Positions 18,344 to 28,703 of a stretch of 63,175 nt of DNA are shown here, in pieces. The notes beneath the pieces were generated by a model that worked only from the letters and a program-made list of their open reading frames with translations, did not search any database and was not told where the DNA came from. The stretch's first letter is position 1. Every line of letters begins with the position of its first letter. The position numbers and the translations under genes are program-made. This DNA is from Bacteroidales bacterium (GTDB lineage: Bacteria; Bacteroidota; Bacteroidia; Bacteroidales; UBA10428), in the NCBI GenBank assembly GCA_016936215.1, contig JAFGPL010000029.1:1-63175 (forward strand). The letters run 5' to 3'.

Positions 18344-21300
18344 TTATTGCAACGAGAATTTTATGCTGAAACCGATATTGGTGTCAACGGTAAGGAATGT
18401 TCCTGAACTGTAAGGTTTATTGAGTGTCCGGTCGAAGAAAAACTGCAGGTTGAATCGCGGGCTGAGGGCATAATCGGCGGTGACATTTATTTTCACGATC
18501 CTCTGTCCGGCAGTAACCTGTTCTGCCTCATCTTCAATATCTTCGGCAAGATGCCTGATCACTGTTTTATTGTCGCGGACGGAAAAGTCAACCCTCAGGT
18601 TAAGATCGCTCTTCACGGTCCTGTTGTTAATGGTAAGGGGCACCTCTTTGAACCTGTAGCCCGAACCGATGATCAAATCATCGTTCCTGGTATCGGTAAC
18701 CTGGTTGTTTGCAAGCCCTAATGCCAGTGTTCGTGATTTTCCGATTTCAAAACGTGTAAGCAGGTTATTTTTCCATGTAATGTTTACATTGATTAAAGGG
18801 CTTATTTTCTCGGTGATTGAAACCGAATTGATCAGGTATTCGGGATAGAAATTGTTATTAAAATCCCTGATATAGGCAATTCCGTCTTCGGCAAAGGTCA
18901 GGTCGGTATAGGTTGTATAGGAGCCAATGTTGTAAGAAGACTGGTATGTATGCCTTATGTTAATAGAATTGGCAAACCTTTTAAAGAACCCGATACGCGA
19001 CAGCCCGTCGAAATTCAGCGACCAGTTCGGCAACATGCTCAGGAATCCCGGAAAAGGTTCAAGGGTTACTTTTCCCGGGTCTTTGCCGGTATAAGCAGCA
19101 AGAAATGCCGGAATGATCACTTCGGCGGAGGTAGGCCCGTACCCGTCGGCATAACCATAATTCATAATGGCAGTAGCCGAACCGCTGTAACCAATACCAC
19201 TTTCCTGAACCCTTTTATTGTAGAGCCTTCCTGAAATGATAGTCCGGTAGCGTTTAAAATTTTCAAAATACTCCGATTTAAAGTTATCTTCAAGTTCAAG
19301 TTTTTCGAATGCAGAACCGATGGTAATTACAGACATCATGAAATTACCGTTTTGAATACGGTTTGCGAAACTGAAATTTCCACCGGCAGATTCCGGGGGC
19401 AGGAAGTACTCGCTAATATTCTGCGAATACATTCTTTGTGCTTTAATATCAATACGCAAACCCCTGAAAGGCTCGAAAGTACCCTGAAGGTTCAGGTTTT
19501 CGGTAAATTGCATGGAGTAAGGATTGCTGAAAGCCGGGTTGGTAGTCAGCCATTGGTTGCGGGCAGCATTTTTTACGAAACTCGAATCCTGCCAGCCGAG
19601 GATAAAGGGTATTCCCGGGGCAAGCCCTGTAGATGTGGAGGTAAGACCAAACATATCGGTCTCGTTGTTATAACCCATCAGGTTGGTCCCCCCGTTTCTT
19701 GAATAATTTATCGTTACCGATTTCAAACCCGTTAAAAACCTTACCGAGTTTTCTGCAATAAAAATTACCGGGTTCTCACCCTTTTCAATCTGTCCTTCAA
19801 TATTAACCGTAATACCAGCAATATCGGTTTCCGATGTAATGGCAATTTTGTTTTCGTTGACAATTTCCGTTTCAACTTCCACCTCTTTATTATCGGCATC
19901 AAGCACGGTGACAGTTAACTTGGTTGTACCCAGTTTATGGACGATATTCTTTGGCTGACCGGCTTTAAGGAATGTTCTTCTTGAAAAGGTTACCGTTTTA
20001 TATTTCTTCTCCGATTCGGGTTTTTTTGCCCCTTTGTATTTGGCGTCAATTCGTTTAATGAACCCAACCTTATAGTACAGGTTCATAAGGTTCAACTGGT
20101 TGGTAAACTGCATGGTATTGGCGTTTCTGATGGTATGGCCCAGGGTGTAACCTCCCTCATAAACAGGCCCCCTGTCCCAGAAAAATTTACCGCTATAGCT
20201 TACCGATGAAGATATCCAGTTGAGCAATGGTATTTTGTTTATCGGGAGGGTGTATGATGCATTAAAAGTATGGTTATAGCTGTTGTTTGTCCCGAAATTT
20301 CTGATACTTCGCCACACAGAGTCTTTCCAGTACTGGTTATTACCTTCACGGAACAGATCATAGGCACCAGTGGGTTCATCAATCCTGGCAATGTTGGTGG
20401 CAGAAAAATCAACCTTGATAGACCTCGTAAGCTGCCATTGCATCATATAAAAACGGTTCCAGGTAAAATCTTTGTTCACCGATGAGTCTATCCTTATGTC
20501 TTTATCGAGCACATTTCGCAGTTTGATCTCGTTGTAATACCTGTCAATATCGGTTCTGAATGTGAACTGCGAAGGTACGGGGCTGAAATTGAAATCTTTT
20601 ATCAGCCTTAGGTAAGGTGAGTTCATTCCCTTGGTTTTCTTGAAGGGAATGACGCTTACCGGACGCATTGCATATGTGTAATTGATGCCGGCACGATATT
20701 TAACAAGGTCGTTTCGCTCTACCTTATAACTATGCGATTTAACGTCGCTGTATCCTGCGCTCACAGACAGATTGGCAGGCGACAGGGGCTTTAGCTTTTT
20801 AAATTCTTTGGCAACCCTTACATTGGTAAAATTTATGCTTTTACGTTCGGTAATATCCTGCGAAACTTTTTTAATCTCATCACGTTCTGCTTTTGTTTCC
20901 GCTTTATCAAGAACATCTTTGAGCAACCTGTCAGGCTCTTTGGGTGCATATTCGGGATTAATAATTGATTTCGAAACGCCTACAAAAGCCGGGATTGAGA
21001 CCTTGGCTTTTTCAGGGAAAAACTTACCGAGTTCGAGGTTTGAGGAAATATCGTACTGGTTAAGCTGTTCATGTTTTCTTTCCATAACTTTTTGTTCGAT
21101 ACTCCCAAAACCTGGCTGAATGGTGCTTCCGGCCACCGACAGTGTGCCGAGGTCGGCAAGGCGCAACTGCACGCGTGCATTGGCGGCCCATCCGCCTTTA
21201 TTGTTAAAGTCCTCCAGCCTAAGCTCGTTGAACCATATTTCAGCGCTTTTCGGCAACCCGTCGTTGGGATACTGGTTATCGGCATCTCCGGGGTTCCTGA

Positions 21301-24300
21301 CGCCAATCATTATAGTCCTGATGTTGCTCAGGTTGGGTGTACCCCTTACCTTCATCTTGTTGCGATTGTTAATATTATCGAATTTAGGGTAAATCCTGGT
21401 CTTGTCATAAGATATCTCATCCCTTTCCACCCTCAGGGCAACAAGTTTCTCGAGGTCAATATTGAAATTATTGGCCTCGGGCCATACCCTTAAGCGATCG
21501 CGTTCATTTTCATCACCATTGGTATATTCACCGGCCGGTGTGATCCTGAGCGGTACTTCGTATTCAAAATAGTTGTCCTGGTAATCAGACCCGATCCTGA
21601 TAAAGGCTGTAATACCGGTGCTGTCTAATGTAAGGTCATTGGCAAGCGCCTCGGCATGGACATACATTTTGAGTTTTTTGTACTGTCTTAGGTCGAGGTC
21701 AACATTTTTATAGGCTACCCGCGCATCGCCATCTGCAAGGTTATAAACCCTGAAAACCATTGACTGTTCGTTAAGTTCGGCAAGCTGCGGCTGGCTGGGG
21801 TCAATGACCCTGCTGATATCCGGGGGCAGGATATAATTAACGGGTGTTTTTTCAGAGTTCTCCTCGATGTTTACTGCAGTAATCTCGAATGAGCCATCTT
21901 CGACCTGTCCGGCAAGGCCAGGCCCCCCTTCGTACATGTCGAAGCGGTATTTTCTCCATTCGCCCCTTATCAGTTGAAGCTCTGCAAACCTCAGAATCAC
22001 TGGCTTGTTAAAGTCTTTAAGGTACATCCTTAAAAACCTTATTGATTTGAAATCTTCGATATTTCCATACCGGTATTTATAATCGCTTATCGGTATCCTG
22101 AAGAGGTACCAGTCTACATCTTTGCCTTCGCCCCTGATTTTATCCACAATATAGTTTTTACCTACCTCAAGGTCTTCGGGCCTTATACTTGTGCTGTATG
22201 AGTAGTAAGTTTCTGTTTCATTGAGGGTGTTATCGCGGTTAATATCTTCGGCAGAAGGTTTGGTGCTGGCTGCCGCAAATTCCCCGCCCGACTGCTCGGT
22301 GGCTGGCGAGTTACCATCGGTACCATTGTATTTTTTATATCTTTCCAATACACCAAGTCCAAGTTCATCATAATCAGAACCCAGGTAGTAATGAAAATCG
22401 TCGCTTGACGGGTCAAGACTTATCTGCTCATATTCGGGAGATGCCGGGTCAACAACCCCTGCCACCTCGTCAAGGTACCAGCTAAAGAAATCAGCTTCAT
22501 CGGTACTTGACAACCCGTCGAGTCCAACATCTTGGTATTGCCGTGTTTCAGGGTCGGTATTGAATTCATTCACGACCGATTGTGTCCTGGGTACCCTTCC
22601 CCAAACCGTGGTATCAACCAGGGTTATTTCTTCTGAAGCCGGCAGGCCGTTCTCAAAAGTCTTCCGTGAATCCCTGAGTATATCTTCAGAAATCTCGCCA
22701 AGGTTAAAGAAGAGGTCGCCACCCAGTGAACCTGAAGGTGCTGTTGAATCGTAAACAAAAGGGTCCATCAGCCAGAATTCGATATATTCCACATTGGAAT
22801 TCTCAAAGTCGCTGGTCTGTATTTCTCTCATAATACCGCCCCAGCGTGTTTCAGGGTCCCTGAGGGTACCATTGCTGTTGATACCGCTGGAAAATGGCGA
22901 CGGGTTGACATCAAAGTTGTAAGGACCCTTTTCATTAGGGTAAAACGCGATGTTAAATACCGAGAGCGGGCTTTCGATGCCTGTACCACTCTGTTTTTCC
23001 CTGTAAATTTCAGTTTCATATATTTCGCGGGTAAAGTGGTTATCTTTATCTTCATCAGGCAGATCGGGAGTATTTGCATAATCACGGTTAAACAAGGGAT
23101 CAACCATATACCATGCAAGCCTTGCACGGTTATAATTATAGGACATGTCATTGATCAGTTGCCCCTCCCTGAATTCCCTGGGGGTACTGGCCAGCACCCA
23201 CGATGGTATGGTTTTTAGTTCAATAGATGTTTCAGTCCCCTCAAAATCATCAATATAGGCCCTTCCATTCCTTCCAATGGCTTTGGCCTGGCCCGGTATC
23301 AGATGCGCAAACTCTGCATCGAGTGAGATGTTTGAGGCTTCCTTGGTCTCTAAAAATGGAAGCTTATCTATTAGTCCGGTTAAAAACTGCGACTTGGTCT
23401 GATAGGAAGTGTTCAGCCCCCAGATGGTATTTGAAATGGGTTCATCGCCCATATTTACCTTCTGCGTAAGCGGTCTTTCGGTAAGGTTGAGCAGTGTGCC
23501 CCCCATAATAAAATTATCGGATACCTTATAATCCATATGGGTTCCAACAAGTGTCTTGGTCTGAAGGTTGAAAAGGGCATTGTTTTCAAGTGATATCCTC
23601 AGCGGCGTACCCGATTCAAGCAAACCCTGGTTGAGTATTTTTACCCTTCCCAGCGTGTAATCTACCGTATAATCCGAGCCTTCGGTAAGCTGTATGCCCC
23701 CTGCAGATACTTTAACAGAATTGCGCGGTATGTTCATGGCATTCAGTTGAATCTCCGAACTTGAAGCCGATTGGTAGGTGCCCGCAATATAAAACTTGTT
23801 TTTTTCAGCTATCTGGCTGGCTTTGGTCTGGGTAGAGTCATAAAGCTCTTCGAAGACATATTTATCTGCAATGCTGTTAATATCCCTTGCCTGGCTTCCT
23901 CCGGTAATTTTTTTCCGCAGGTCTTTTCCGAAAGGTTCTACCAGCGGAAAAATAATTTTTCCGCTTGAAGAGATGATGGTTGTTCCCTCTATATAATCGA
24001 ACTGGCCATCGGGGTTCGGCTCGTTTCGCGAGTCGAGGGTATCGAGCCCCATTACTTTAAGAAGAATTTTATTATGAAAAGCAGGTGAAGCAGCGGGTTC
24101 TTTAATATAATTCATGGCCACACCTGTTTCATCATTGCGGTACAAAACATCAAGTCTGAAGTCGGTGCGGTTAACCTGGTATGCATTTATGGAATAGATA
24201 TTCTTCATCATCAGGTTCCAGGTTTTAAGCTTAGGGGTAAGGCTTGTACCTTTTATAAGCTTTAAGACCAAGGCATTGGGCGCGCTCACCCCTTCGGTGG

Positions 24301-25792
24301 AAATTTCACCAACCCTGTAAGTTTTTCCCTGGTATGTATACACATAGGCCACTGCCAGTACCTCGTCAGTACGCAGGGCCGAATTCAGCGAGATATAGCC
24401 CAGTTCCCTGTTCAGCGTATATTCACGCTCTGAAAGCTTCCTTGCATTTTCAACTTTTTCATACTCATTGCCTCCCCTGAGGTTAAACCTTTCCTCCAGT
24501 GGCGTAAGTGTTGTTGCAATGTCTTTAATGCTCCTGATGCCGGGGTAATTTTGCACCATTTCTGCATACAGGGCATTGGCATCGTTAGAAACAGGATAAT
24601 CGGGTTGGTTTACAGGACGGATAAAATCAACAGGCCCCTGGAAGTTTTGTATCAGCGTTCCGTCATCCAGCGTATAACTTTCCCCAAGATCCATAAACGC
24701 GACAAAATTACGGTTATCGCTGTCAAAATTGTTGGTTTTGTTGGTAACCCAGACTTCGATCTGCTCGATGCGCACACCCGAAGAGATGTAGGGGGGTGTA
24801 CCCAGCCATTCGTTATAATTTTCGCGGAAAAAATGTGAAAGAAAAAAATGCCTGTTTGCATCGTACTCATCTACATTTACTTCAAACTCGTTTACCTGGG
24901 CACCGCCCTGCACATCAATCACCGATGATTCTCCGCGTTGATGGCTGAAAACATTGGTCACCGTAAGCTTGCCAAACTGGAGCTCGGTTTTGAGGCCAAA
25001 AAGGCTCTGGCTCCCTGAAATTAAAGAACCGGTGAGTGGCAGGGTAATATTCCCTGCTTCAATTTTTTTAATAATTTCATCTTCCTTACCTGCATATTCG
25101 AGTTTGGTCTTGTTTTCAAAATCAAAGGTTGCTTCGGTATTGTAATTTATTCCAAGCTCCATTTTGTCGCCGATAGAACCGGTAACGTTCATCTGAATTT
25201 TCTCTTTGAAAGTGAAAGCGCCATTGCGCCTGTTTCTCTCTGATAGGGCAGGATTGTCAATACGCGAAATGTTATAGCCGAAGATCAGTTCTGCCGAACC
25301 CTGTGGCACAATATTTATAGCATCGGTACCGAAAACCTTATCGAAAGTTTCGCCCATTTTTATAGTCCCTGCCAGGCCGCGCTCCCTGCCAGTCTTGTCT
25401 TCCTGCGATTTTTCAAGCCAGTACTTACGTTTGGCCATTTCGGCTTCATATTCATGAAACTCTTTAAATGACATTACATTAGGACGCCGGAAATCAAGGC
25501 TCCCGACTTTTTCTGTATAAGTATATTCGTTGGTTTCGGGATCGTATTCTACAGCAGACTTCACATTGGATGGATTGTCGAAATACAAAGGGGGTGTGGC
25601 CTCCTGCCCGCTGATGGAATAACGGTTCTCATCCTTAAAAGGATATTTAAGGTCAATTTTTTCTGCGCGGGTAGTGTCGGTGGGTTGCGCCAAAGACGAA
25701 TTATAGGCCGACTTATTTATGACAGAAGATGCAAAAAACAAGGCCAGGGTAGAGATAAATGCTATTCCTTTTATTATTTTTTTTCCTTTCAA
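18344..25792 (-). CDS. sprA: Type IX secretion outer-membrane translocon SprA/Sov
   Basis: A very large exported protein of 2482 residues, close to the ~2400 of SprA from gliding Bacteroidota. SprA forms the giant beta-barrel channel through which type IX cargo crosses the outer membrane. The product has an N-terminal signal peptide (about 1-36). Repeated SprA-type segments are visible, such as DIAGI-type and WFNELRLEDF (the latter where RTIMIGVRNPGD precedes it). The C-terminus is a strand-rich end typical of barrels. Size, signal and the ruvA-sprA-gcvH order support the call. The start lies 46 nt after ruvA, so cotranscription is likely. The cargo-type C-terminal domain on the esterase at 2645 implies a working system. 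Confidence 0.93.
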   Translation of the reverse strand: MKGKKIIKGIAFISTLALFFASSVINKSAYNSSLAQPTDTTRAEKIDLKYPFKDENRYSISGQEATPPLYFDNPSNVKSAVEYDPETNEYTYTEKVGSLDFRRPNVMSFKEFHEYEAEMAKRKYWLEKSQEDKTGRERGLAGTIKMGETFDKVFGTDAINIVPQGSAELIFGYNISRIDNPALSERNRRNGAFTFKEKIQMNVTGSIGDKMELGINYNTEATFDFENKTKLEYAGKEDEIIKKIEAGNITLPLTGSLISGSQSLFGLKTELQFGKLTVTNVFSHQRGESSVIDVQGGAQVNEFEVNVDEYDANRHFFLSHFFRENYNEWLGTPPYISSGVRIEQIEVWVTNKTNNFDSDNRNFVAFMDLGESYTLDDGTLIQNFQGPVDFIRPVNQPDYPVSNDANALYAEMVQNYPGIRSIKDIATTLTPLEERFNLRGGNEYEKVENARKLSEREYTLNRELGYISLNSALRTDEVLAVAYVYTYQGKTYRVGEISTEGVSAPNALVLKLIKGTSLTPKLKTWNLMMKNIYSINAYQVNRTDFRLDVLYRNDETGVAMNYIKEPAASPAFHNKILLKVMGLDTLDSRNEPNPDGQFDYIEGTTIISSSGKIIFPLVEPFGKDLRKKITGGSQARDINSIADKYVFEELYDSTQTKASQIAEKNKFYIAGTYQSASSSEIQLNAMNIPRNSVKVSAGGIQLTEGSDYTVDYTLGRVKILNQGLLESGTPLRISLENNALFNLQTKTLVGTHMDYKVSDNFIMGGTLLNLTERPLTQKVNMGDEPISNTIWGLNTSYQTKSQFLTGLIDKLPFLETKEASNISLDAEFAHLIPGQAKAIGRNGRAYIDDFEGTETSIELKTIPSWVLASTPREFREGQLINDMSYNYNRARLAWYMVDPLFNRDYANTPDLPDEDKDNHFTREIYETEIYREKQSGTGIESPLSVFNIAFYPNEKGPYNFDVNPSPFSSGINSNGTLRDPETRWGGIMREIQTSDFENSNVEYIEFWLMDPFVYDSTAPSGSLGGDLFFNLGEISEDILRDSRKTFENGLPASEEITLVDTTVWGRVPRTQSVVNEFNTDPETRQYQDVGLDGLSSTDEADFFSWYLDEVAGVVDPASPEYEQISLDPSSDDFHYYLGSDYDELGLGVLERYKKYNGTDGNSPATEQSGGEFAAASTKPSAEDINRDNTLNETETYYSYSTSIRPEDLEVGKNYIVDKIRGEGKDVDWYLFRIPISDYKYRYGNIEDFKSIRFLRMYLKDFNKPVILRFAELQLIRGEWRKYRFDMYEGGPGLAGQVEDGSFEITAVNIEENSEKTPVNYILPPDISRVIDPSQPQLAELNEQSMVFRVYNLADGDARVAYKNVDLDLRQYKKLKMYVHAEALANDLTLDSTGITAFIRIGSDYQDNYFEYEVPLRITPAGEYTNGDENERDRLRVWPEANNFNIDLEKLVALRVERDEISYDKTRIYPKFDNINNRNKMKVRGTPNLSNIRTIMIGVRNPGDADNQYPNDGLPKSAEIWFNELRLEDFNNKGGWAANARVQLRLADLGTLSVAGSTIQPGFGSIEQKVMERKHEQLNQYDISSNLELGKFFPEKAKVSIPAFVGVSKSIINPEYAPKEPDRLLKDVLDKAETKAERDEIKKVSQDITERKSINFTNVRVAKEFKKLKPLSPANLSVSAGYSDVKSHSYKVERNDLVKYRAGINYTYAMRPVSVIPFKKTKGMNSPYLRLIKDFNFSPVPSQFTFRTDIDRYYNEIKLRNVLDKDIRIDSSVNKDFTWNRFYMMQWQLTRSIKVDFSATNIARIDEPTGAYDLFREGNNQYWKDSVWRSIRNFGTNNSYNHTFNASYTLPINKIPLLNWISSSVSYSGKFFWDRGPVYEGGYTLGHTIRNANTMQFTNQLNLMNLYYKVGFIKRIDAKYKGAKKPESEKKYKTVTFSRRTFLKAGQPKNIVHKLGTTKLTVTVLDADNKEVEVETEIVNENKIAITSETDIAGITVNIEGQIEKGENPVIFIAENSVRFLTGLKSVTINYSRNGGTNLMGYNNETDMFGLTSTSTGLAPGIPFILGWQDSSFVKNAARNQWLTTNPAFSNPYSMQFTENLNLQGTFEPFRGLRIDIKAQRMYSQNISEYFLPPESAGGNFSFANRIQNGNFMMSVITIGSAFEKLELEDNFKSEYFENFKRYRTIISGRLYNKRVQESGIGYSGSATAIMNYGYADGYGPTSAEVIIPAFLAAYTGKDPGKVTLEPFPGFLSMLPNWSLNFDGLSRIGFFKRFANSINIRHTYQSSYNIGSYTTYTDLTFAEDGIAYIRDFNNNFYPEYLINSVSITEKISPLINVNITWKNNLLTRFEIGKSRTLALGLANNQVTDTRNDDLIIGSGYRFKEVPLTINNRTVKSDLNLRVDFSVRDNKTVIRHLAEDIEDEAEQVTAGQRIVKINVTADYALSPRFNLQFFFDRTLNKPYSSGTFLTVDTNIGFSIKFSLQ

Positions 25793-25838
25793 CAGAACCT
25801 TAGTTTAAATTAATATTACATCACAAAGAACAACCAAC

Positions 25839-26420
25839 TTATAAGGATTTTAAAGCCTTTTTAACCAAATCTTCTACCACAATGTCTTTGTTTTCTGTGA
25901 TTAATCTGTTTACAACTTTTTCCACAGCCGATTTGGGAAAACCTAACATTATTAAAGCAGATAACGCTTCATCTCTGGTTCTATTGTCTTTGGCAAAAAA
26001 TAATTCTTCACCGCCTGCTTCATGTCCTATTTTATCTCTCAGTTCCACAATTATCCTTTCTGCAGTTTTGGAGCCAATACCCTTAATACTTTTTAATTGT
26101 ACCACGTTGGCTGTTAAAATGGCTTTCTGTATCTCCGACGGGGACATAGAAGACAGCATCATGCGGGCCGTATTGGCACCAACACCCGATACGGTAATAA
26201 GCTGGCGGAACACATCACGCTCGGTCCTGGTAAAAAAACCATACAGCAGGTGGGCATCTTCCCTGATTACGAGATGGGTCAACAACCTGGCATCCTTTTT
26301 TGATTGTATCTGACTGTAAGTGGTTAATGAAATGCTGATGAAATAACCTGTGCCATTGTTTTCAAGGATTACATACGCAGGATTGATTTCGTCAATTTTA
26401 CCTTCTATATACTCATACAT
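25839..26420 (-). CDS. ruvA: Holliday junction branch-migration protein RuvA
   Basis: RuvA binds four-way junctions as a tetramer and loads the RuvB motor. The 193-residue product has the N-terminal OB-fold (MYEYIEGKIDEINPAYVILE), the tandem helix-hairpin-helix region with LITVSGVGANTARMML and LKSIKGIGSKTAERII (about 70-130), and the C-terminal RuvB-contacting domain (about 145-193). The length is normal. ruvB and ruvC are not in the window. It lies between pdxA and sprA on the same strand. Confidence 0.97.
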   Translation of the reverse strand: MYEYIEGKIDEINPAYVILENNGTGYFISISLTTYSQIQSKKDARLLTHLVIREDAHLLYGFFTRTERDVFRQLITVSGVGANTARMMLSSMSPSEIQKAILTANVVQLKSIKGIGSKTAERIIVELRDKIGHEAGGEELFFAKDNRTRDEALSALIMLGFPKSAVEKVVNRLITENKDIVVEDLVKKALKSL

Positions 26421-26467
26421 AGTTGTAAGTTCCTGTATTTTTTATGTTTATGAAAATATAAGCGATG

Positions 26468-27520
26468 CTACAATTCTGTAAGGTTATATGATTTGAGCGG
26501 ATTAGCCGTTAGTTCTTTGTTTAATTTCCTGTTCCTGAATATATCGCAGGCAAGGTATATGGCTTCCCTGAAAGAGTCGGGCGAAGCTTCATTTTTTCCT
26601 GCAAGGTCGTATGATGTCCCGTGAGCCGGCGATGTTCTCACAATAGAGAGACCGGCAGTGTAATTAACCCCACCCCCTGCCATTAGGGCTTTAAACGGTA
26701 TAAGGCCCTGGTCGTGGTACATGGCGAGAACAGCATCGTATTTAGTGAATGTTCCGGCCCCAAAAAAACCATCGGCAGGAAAAGGGCCGAATGCCAATAT
26801 GTTGTTTTCCCTCGCGGCATCAATGGCGGGAAGGATTATTTCAGCTTCTTCGTTGCCGATAAGGCCGTTATCGCTCGCATGAGGATTTAACCCAAGCACT
26901 GCAATCCTCGGTTTGCGTATCATGAAATCAAGCATCAGTGATTTGTTCATAATCCGCAATTTATTCAGGATAACATCTTTGGTAAGGTATTCATGAACCT
27001 TGGTAAATGGCACATGCCCGGTGACAACCCCTATTTTCATAACCTGGCTGACCATAAGCATTAATGCCCCGTCGGTGGGGAATTTTGCTTCAAGGTACTC
27101 GGTATGGCCCGCGAAACTAAACTTATCCGACTGGATATTGTGTTTGTTGATGGGGCCTGTAACCAAGGCGTCAATTTTCTTATCTTTCAGGTCTGTGGTT
27201 GCCATTTCGAGGGCAATATATGATGATTCCCCGGCAATTGTTGTTGATTTACCTAATTCAACCCGCACCGAATCGTCAAGGCAGTTTATAATATTGGCCC
27301 TTTTCGGGTTGGCCTCTTCGGGATATTTTATGCTGTTGAAGCTAAAATTATCAATATTCAATGCTTTTCTATGGTATGCAGCCACCTTTGGTGAACCATA
27401 GACAACAGGTATGCACTCGTCCATAATCCTGCTGTCGGTGAGCGATTTAATAATTACTTCATAGCTAATACTGTTGATATCTCCCTGTGTAATCCCTAAT
27501 TTTATTCTATCCTGTGCCAT
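26468..27520 (-). CDS. pdxA: 4-hydroxythreonine-4-phosphate dehydrogenase
   Basis: PdxA oxidises 4-phosphohydroxythreonine in the DXP-dependent route to pyridoxal phosphate. The 350-residue protein shows metal-binding histidines in GHTEYLEA (about 138-145), in GLNPHASDNG and in MYHDQGLIPFKAL. The N-terminal signature reads ITQGDINSISYEVI, where many family members have GDxxGIGxE; the Ser-for-Gly changes are mild and outside the metal site. It lies 47 nt upstream of ruvA and may head the pdxA-ruvA-sprA transcript. Confidence 0.95.
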   Translation of the reverse strand: MAQDRIKLGITQGDINSISYEVIIKSLTDSRIMDECIPVVYGSPKVAAYHRKALNIDNFSFNSIKYPEEANPKRANIINCLDDSVRVELGKSTTIAGESSYIALEMATTDLKDKKIDALVTGPINKHNIQSDKFSFAGHTEYLEAKFPTDGALMLMVSQVMKIGVVTGHVPFTKVHEYLTKDVILNKLRIMNKSLMLDFMIRKPRIAVLGLNPHASDNGLIGNEEAEIILPAIDAARENNILAFGPFPADGFFGAGTFTKYDAVLAMYHDQGLIPFKALMAGGGVNYTAGLSIVRTSPAHGTSYDLAGKNEASPDSFREAIYLACDIFRNRKLNKELTANPLKSYNLTEL

Positions 27521-27940
27521 TTCACTTTATTTAATACTTACTTCCAAAAAGCCAAAAATCTCAATTACCCGCCTGAAATCTTCCAAATATTATAAATATT
27601 TGTTAAGAGTACGGTACAGGTTATGAATATTTTTTAAGAAGCGGTAAAGTTAATAATTACTCTGATAATTTTTTTCAGGATAACGGGCTCATTTTTGATC
27701 ACCCATTTTTAAAGATGTTTTTTGCGTATGTGAAAGCAGGATTGTACCCTAATTTAAAGGTTAGAACCTGATTATACAAAAGAAATGTGTCAACCGCAAA
27801 AATGAACACATAAATACCATCCCCTGCACAGATACAAAAACAGGGTCAAAATTTCATTTAAATATGCCCAGGCGGCCCTTTAACCACAGGCATACCCCCC
27901 TGCCTTTTGCAGGCGGCTGTTCATCCGGTTCAGCAAAATA
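27521..27940. other. Gene-poor intergenic stretch
   Basis: 420 AT-rich nt without a credible open frame. Near the right end a GC-rich patch (about 27868-27925) has short self-complementary segments, such as CCTGC and GCAGG around TTTTG at about 27897-27911. These could form a terminator-like hairpin for the small gene at 27941, but lack a T-run. No repeat or mobile-element trace was recognised. Confidence 0.4.
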
Positions 27941-28138
27941 TTATTTTTCTGTGCTTTTATAATATCTTATTGAACAAAGGATAGCTATTAACAACAAGCT
28001 GTTGGCAACATGAAAATAGTTATAAACATGTCGCACACCCAATAATTCCACTTTGAAAATTAATGCGATAAAAGCAAGTAATACGAGTACTCCGGCTATA
28101 ATACCGGCAATCCAGGATGTGAGGTTAAAAATTTTCAT
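27941..28138 (-). CDS. Small two-helix membrane protein
   Basis: A 65-residue protein with two hydrophobic segments (about 7-28 and 44-60). The conserved-looking middle GVRHVYNYFHVANSLLLIAI matches my memory of small Bacteroidota membrane proteins of unknown role. It is isolated, with 420 nt on one side and 246 nt on the other before tRNA-Leu. Nothing in the context suggests a function, but the composition is that of a real membrane protein. Confidence 0.55.
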   Translation of the reverse strand: MKIFNLTSWIAGIIAGVLVLLAFIALIFKVELLGVRHVYNYFHVANSLLLIAILCSIRYYKSTEK

Positions 28139-28339
28139 TTTTCGGTTTGTTTAGACGGTTATTCGGCATTTTTAATATATATATAGGCGATGAAGTTTCG
28201 ATGAAAGTTATGGTGCAATAAAAATGTTTAATCTGTGCTAATTTAATGAAATATTTGTTTATTTAAGTTCCACTTTAATATGAAAATAAGCAAATTACCT
28301 ATGAAACTGGTACCCAAAAAAAACTTTCGTATTCATATG

Positions 28340-28368
28340 TTGTATTAAAAATAAAAATGGTAATTTTG
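28340..28368 (+). promoter_or_regulatory. Promoter of tRNA-Leu
   Basis: TTG (28340-28342), 18 nt, then TAATTTTG (28361-28368) fit the Bacteroidota consensus. Predicted initiation is near 28375, 10 nt before the mature tRNA. Confidence 0.7.
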
Positions 28369-28384
28369 CAGCTCAAAAAATTCT

Positions 28385-28466
28385 GCGGATGTGGCGGAAT
28401 TGGCAGACGCGCTAGACTTAGGATCTAGTGCCGTAAGGCTTGGGGGTTCGAGTCCCTTCATCCGCA
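28385..28466 (+). tRNA. tRNA-Leu (anticodon UAG)
   Basis: An 82-nt tRNA with acceptor stem GCGGATG/CATCCGC, anticodon stem-loop CTAGA-CTTAGGA-TCTAG giving anticodon UAG (reads CUN leucine codons), a class II long variable arm and the T loop TTCGAGT. The CCA end is not encoded: the discriminator A is followed by CG. Confidence 0.97.
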
Positions 28467-28499
28467 CGTAATTATAATGAACAGTAAATAGTGATAAAG

Positions 28500-28670
28500 G
28501 ATAAAGGGATGAGACTGCCGTCGCTAAGGCTTTGGCAGTTAAAAAGTTTACCCCGATATAGATTTTCCCGTGAAGCATGACTTAAAAAATCTGAATCGGG
28601 GAGTCGCTTCATACGCAGCTGTTTGACCGCAATACTCTCAGTGAATTATTGACAGTATTGACGGTCTTTT
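28500..28670 (+). other. Structured intergenic region with three hairpins (candidate small RNA or leader)
   Basis: Between tRNA-Leu and tig lie three consecutive hairpins. The first is ACTGCC (28514-28519) with GGCAGT (28534-28539). The second is a stem of 16 positions, CCCCGAT plus AGATTTT (28551-28566) with AAAATCT plus ATCGGGG (28586-28601), interrupted only by one A-A mismatch and a G-U pair. The third, at 28625-28666, is followed by TTTT. No open frame crosses it on the plus strand. It could be an RNA cotranscribed with the tRNA, an independent small RNA, or a tig leader. No known RNA family was recognised. Confidence 0.4.
28625..28670 (+). terminator. Rho-independent terminator before tig
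   Basis: GACCG and AATACT (28625-28636) pair with AGTATT and CGGTC (28654-28666) around a small internal loop, followed by TTTT. It probably ends the tRNA-Leu/structured RNA transcript 34 nt before trigger factor. Confidence 0.55.
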
Positions 28671-28703
28671 CAAATTATAAGGCAATATTAAATTAAAAAT
28701 CTG

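Noticed and set aside
28345..28578. 77-residue minus-strand frame across tRNA-Leu
   Set aside because: It is the reverse complement of the tRNA gene, a classic spurious frame (GLEPPSLTALDPKSSASANS) that recurs opposite tRNA-Leu genes.
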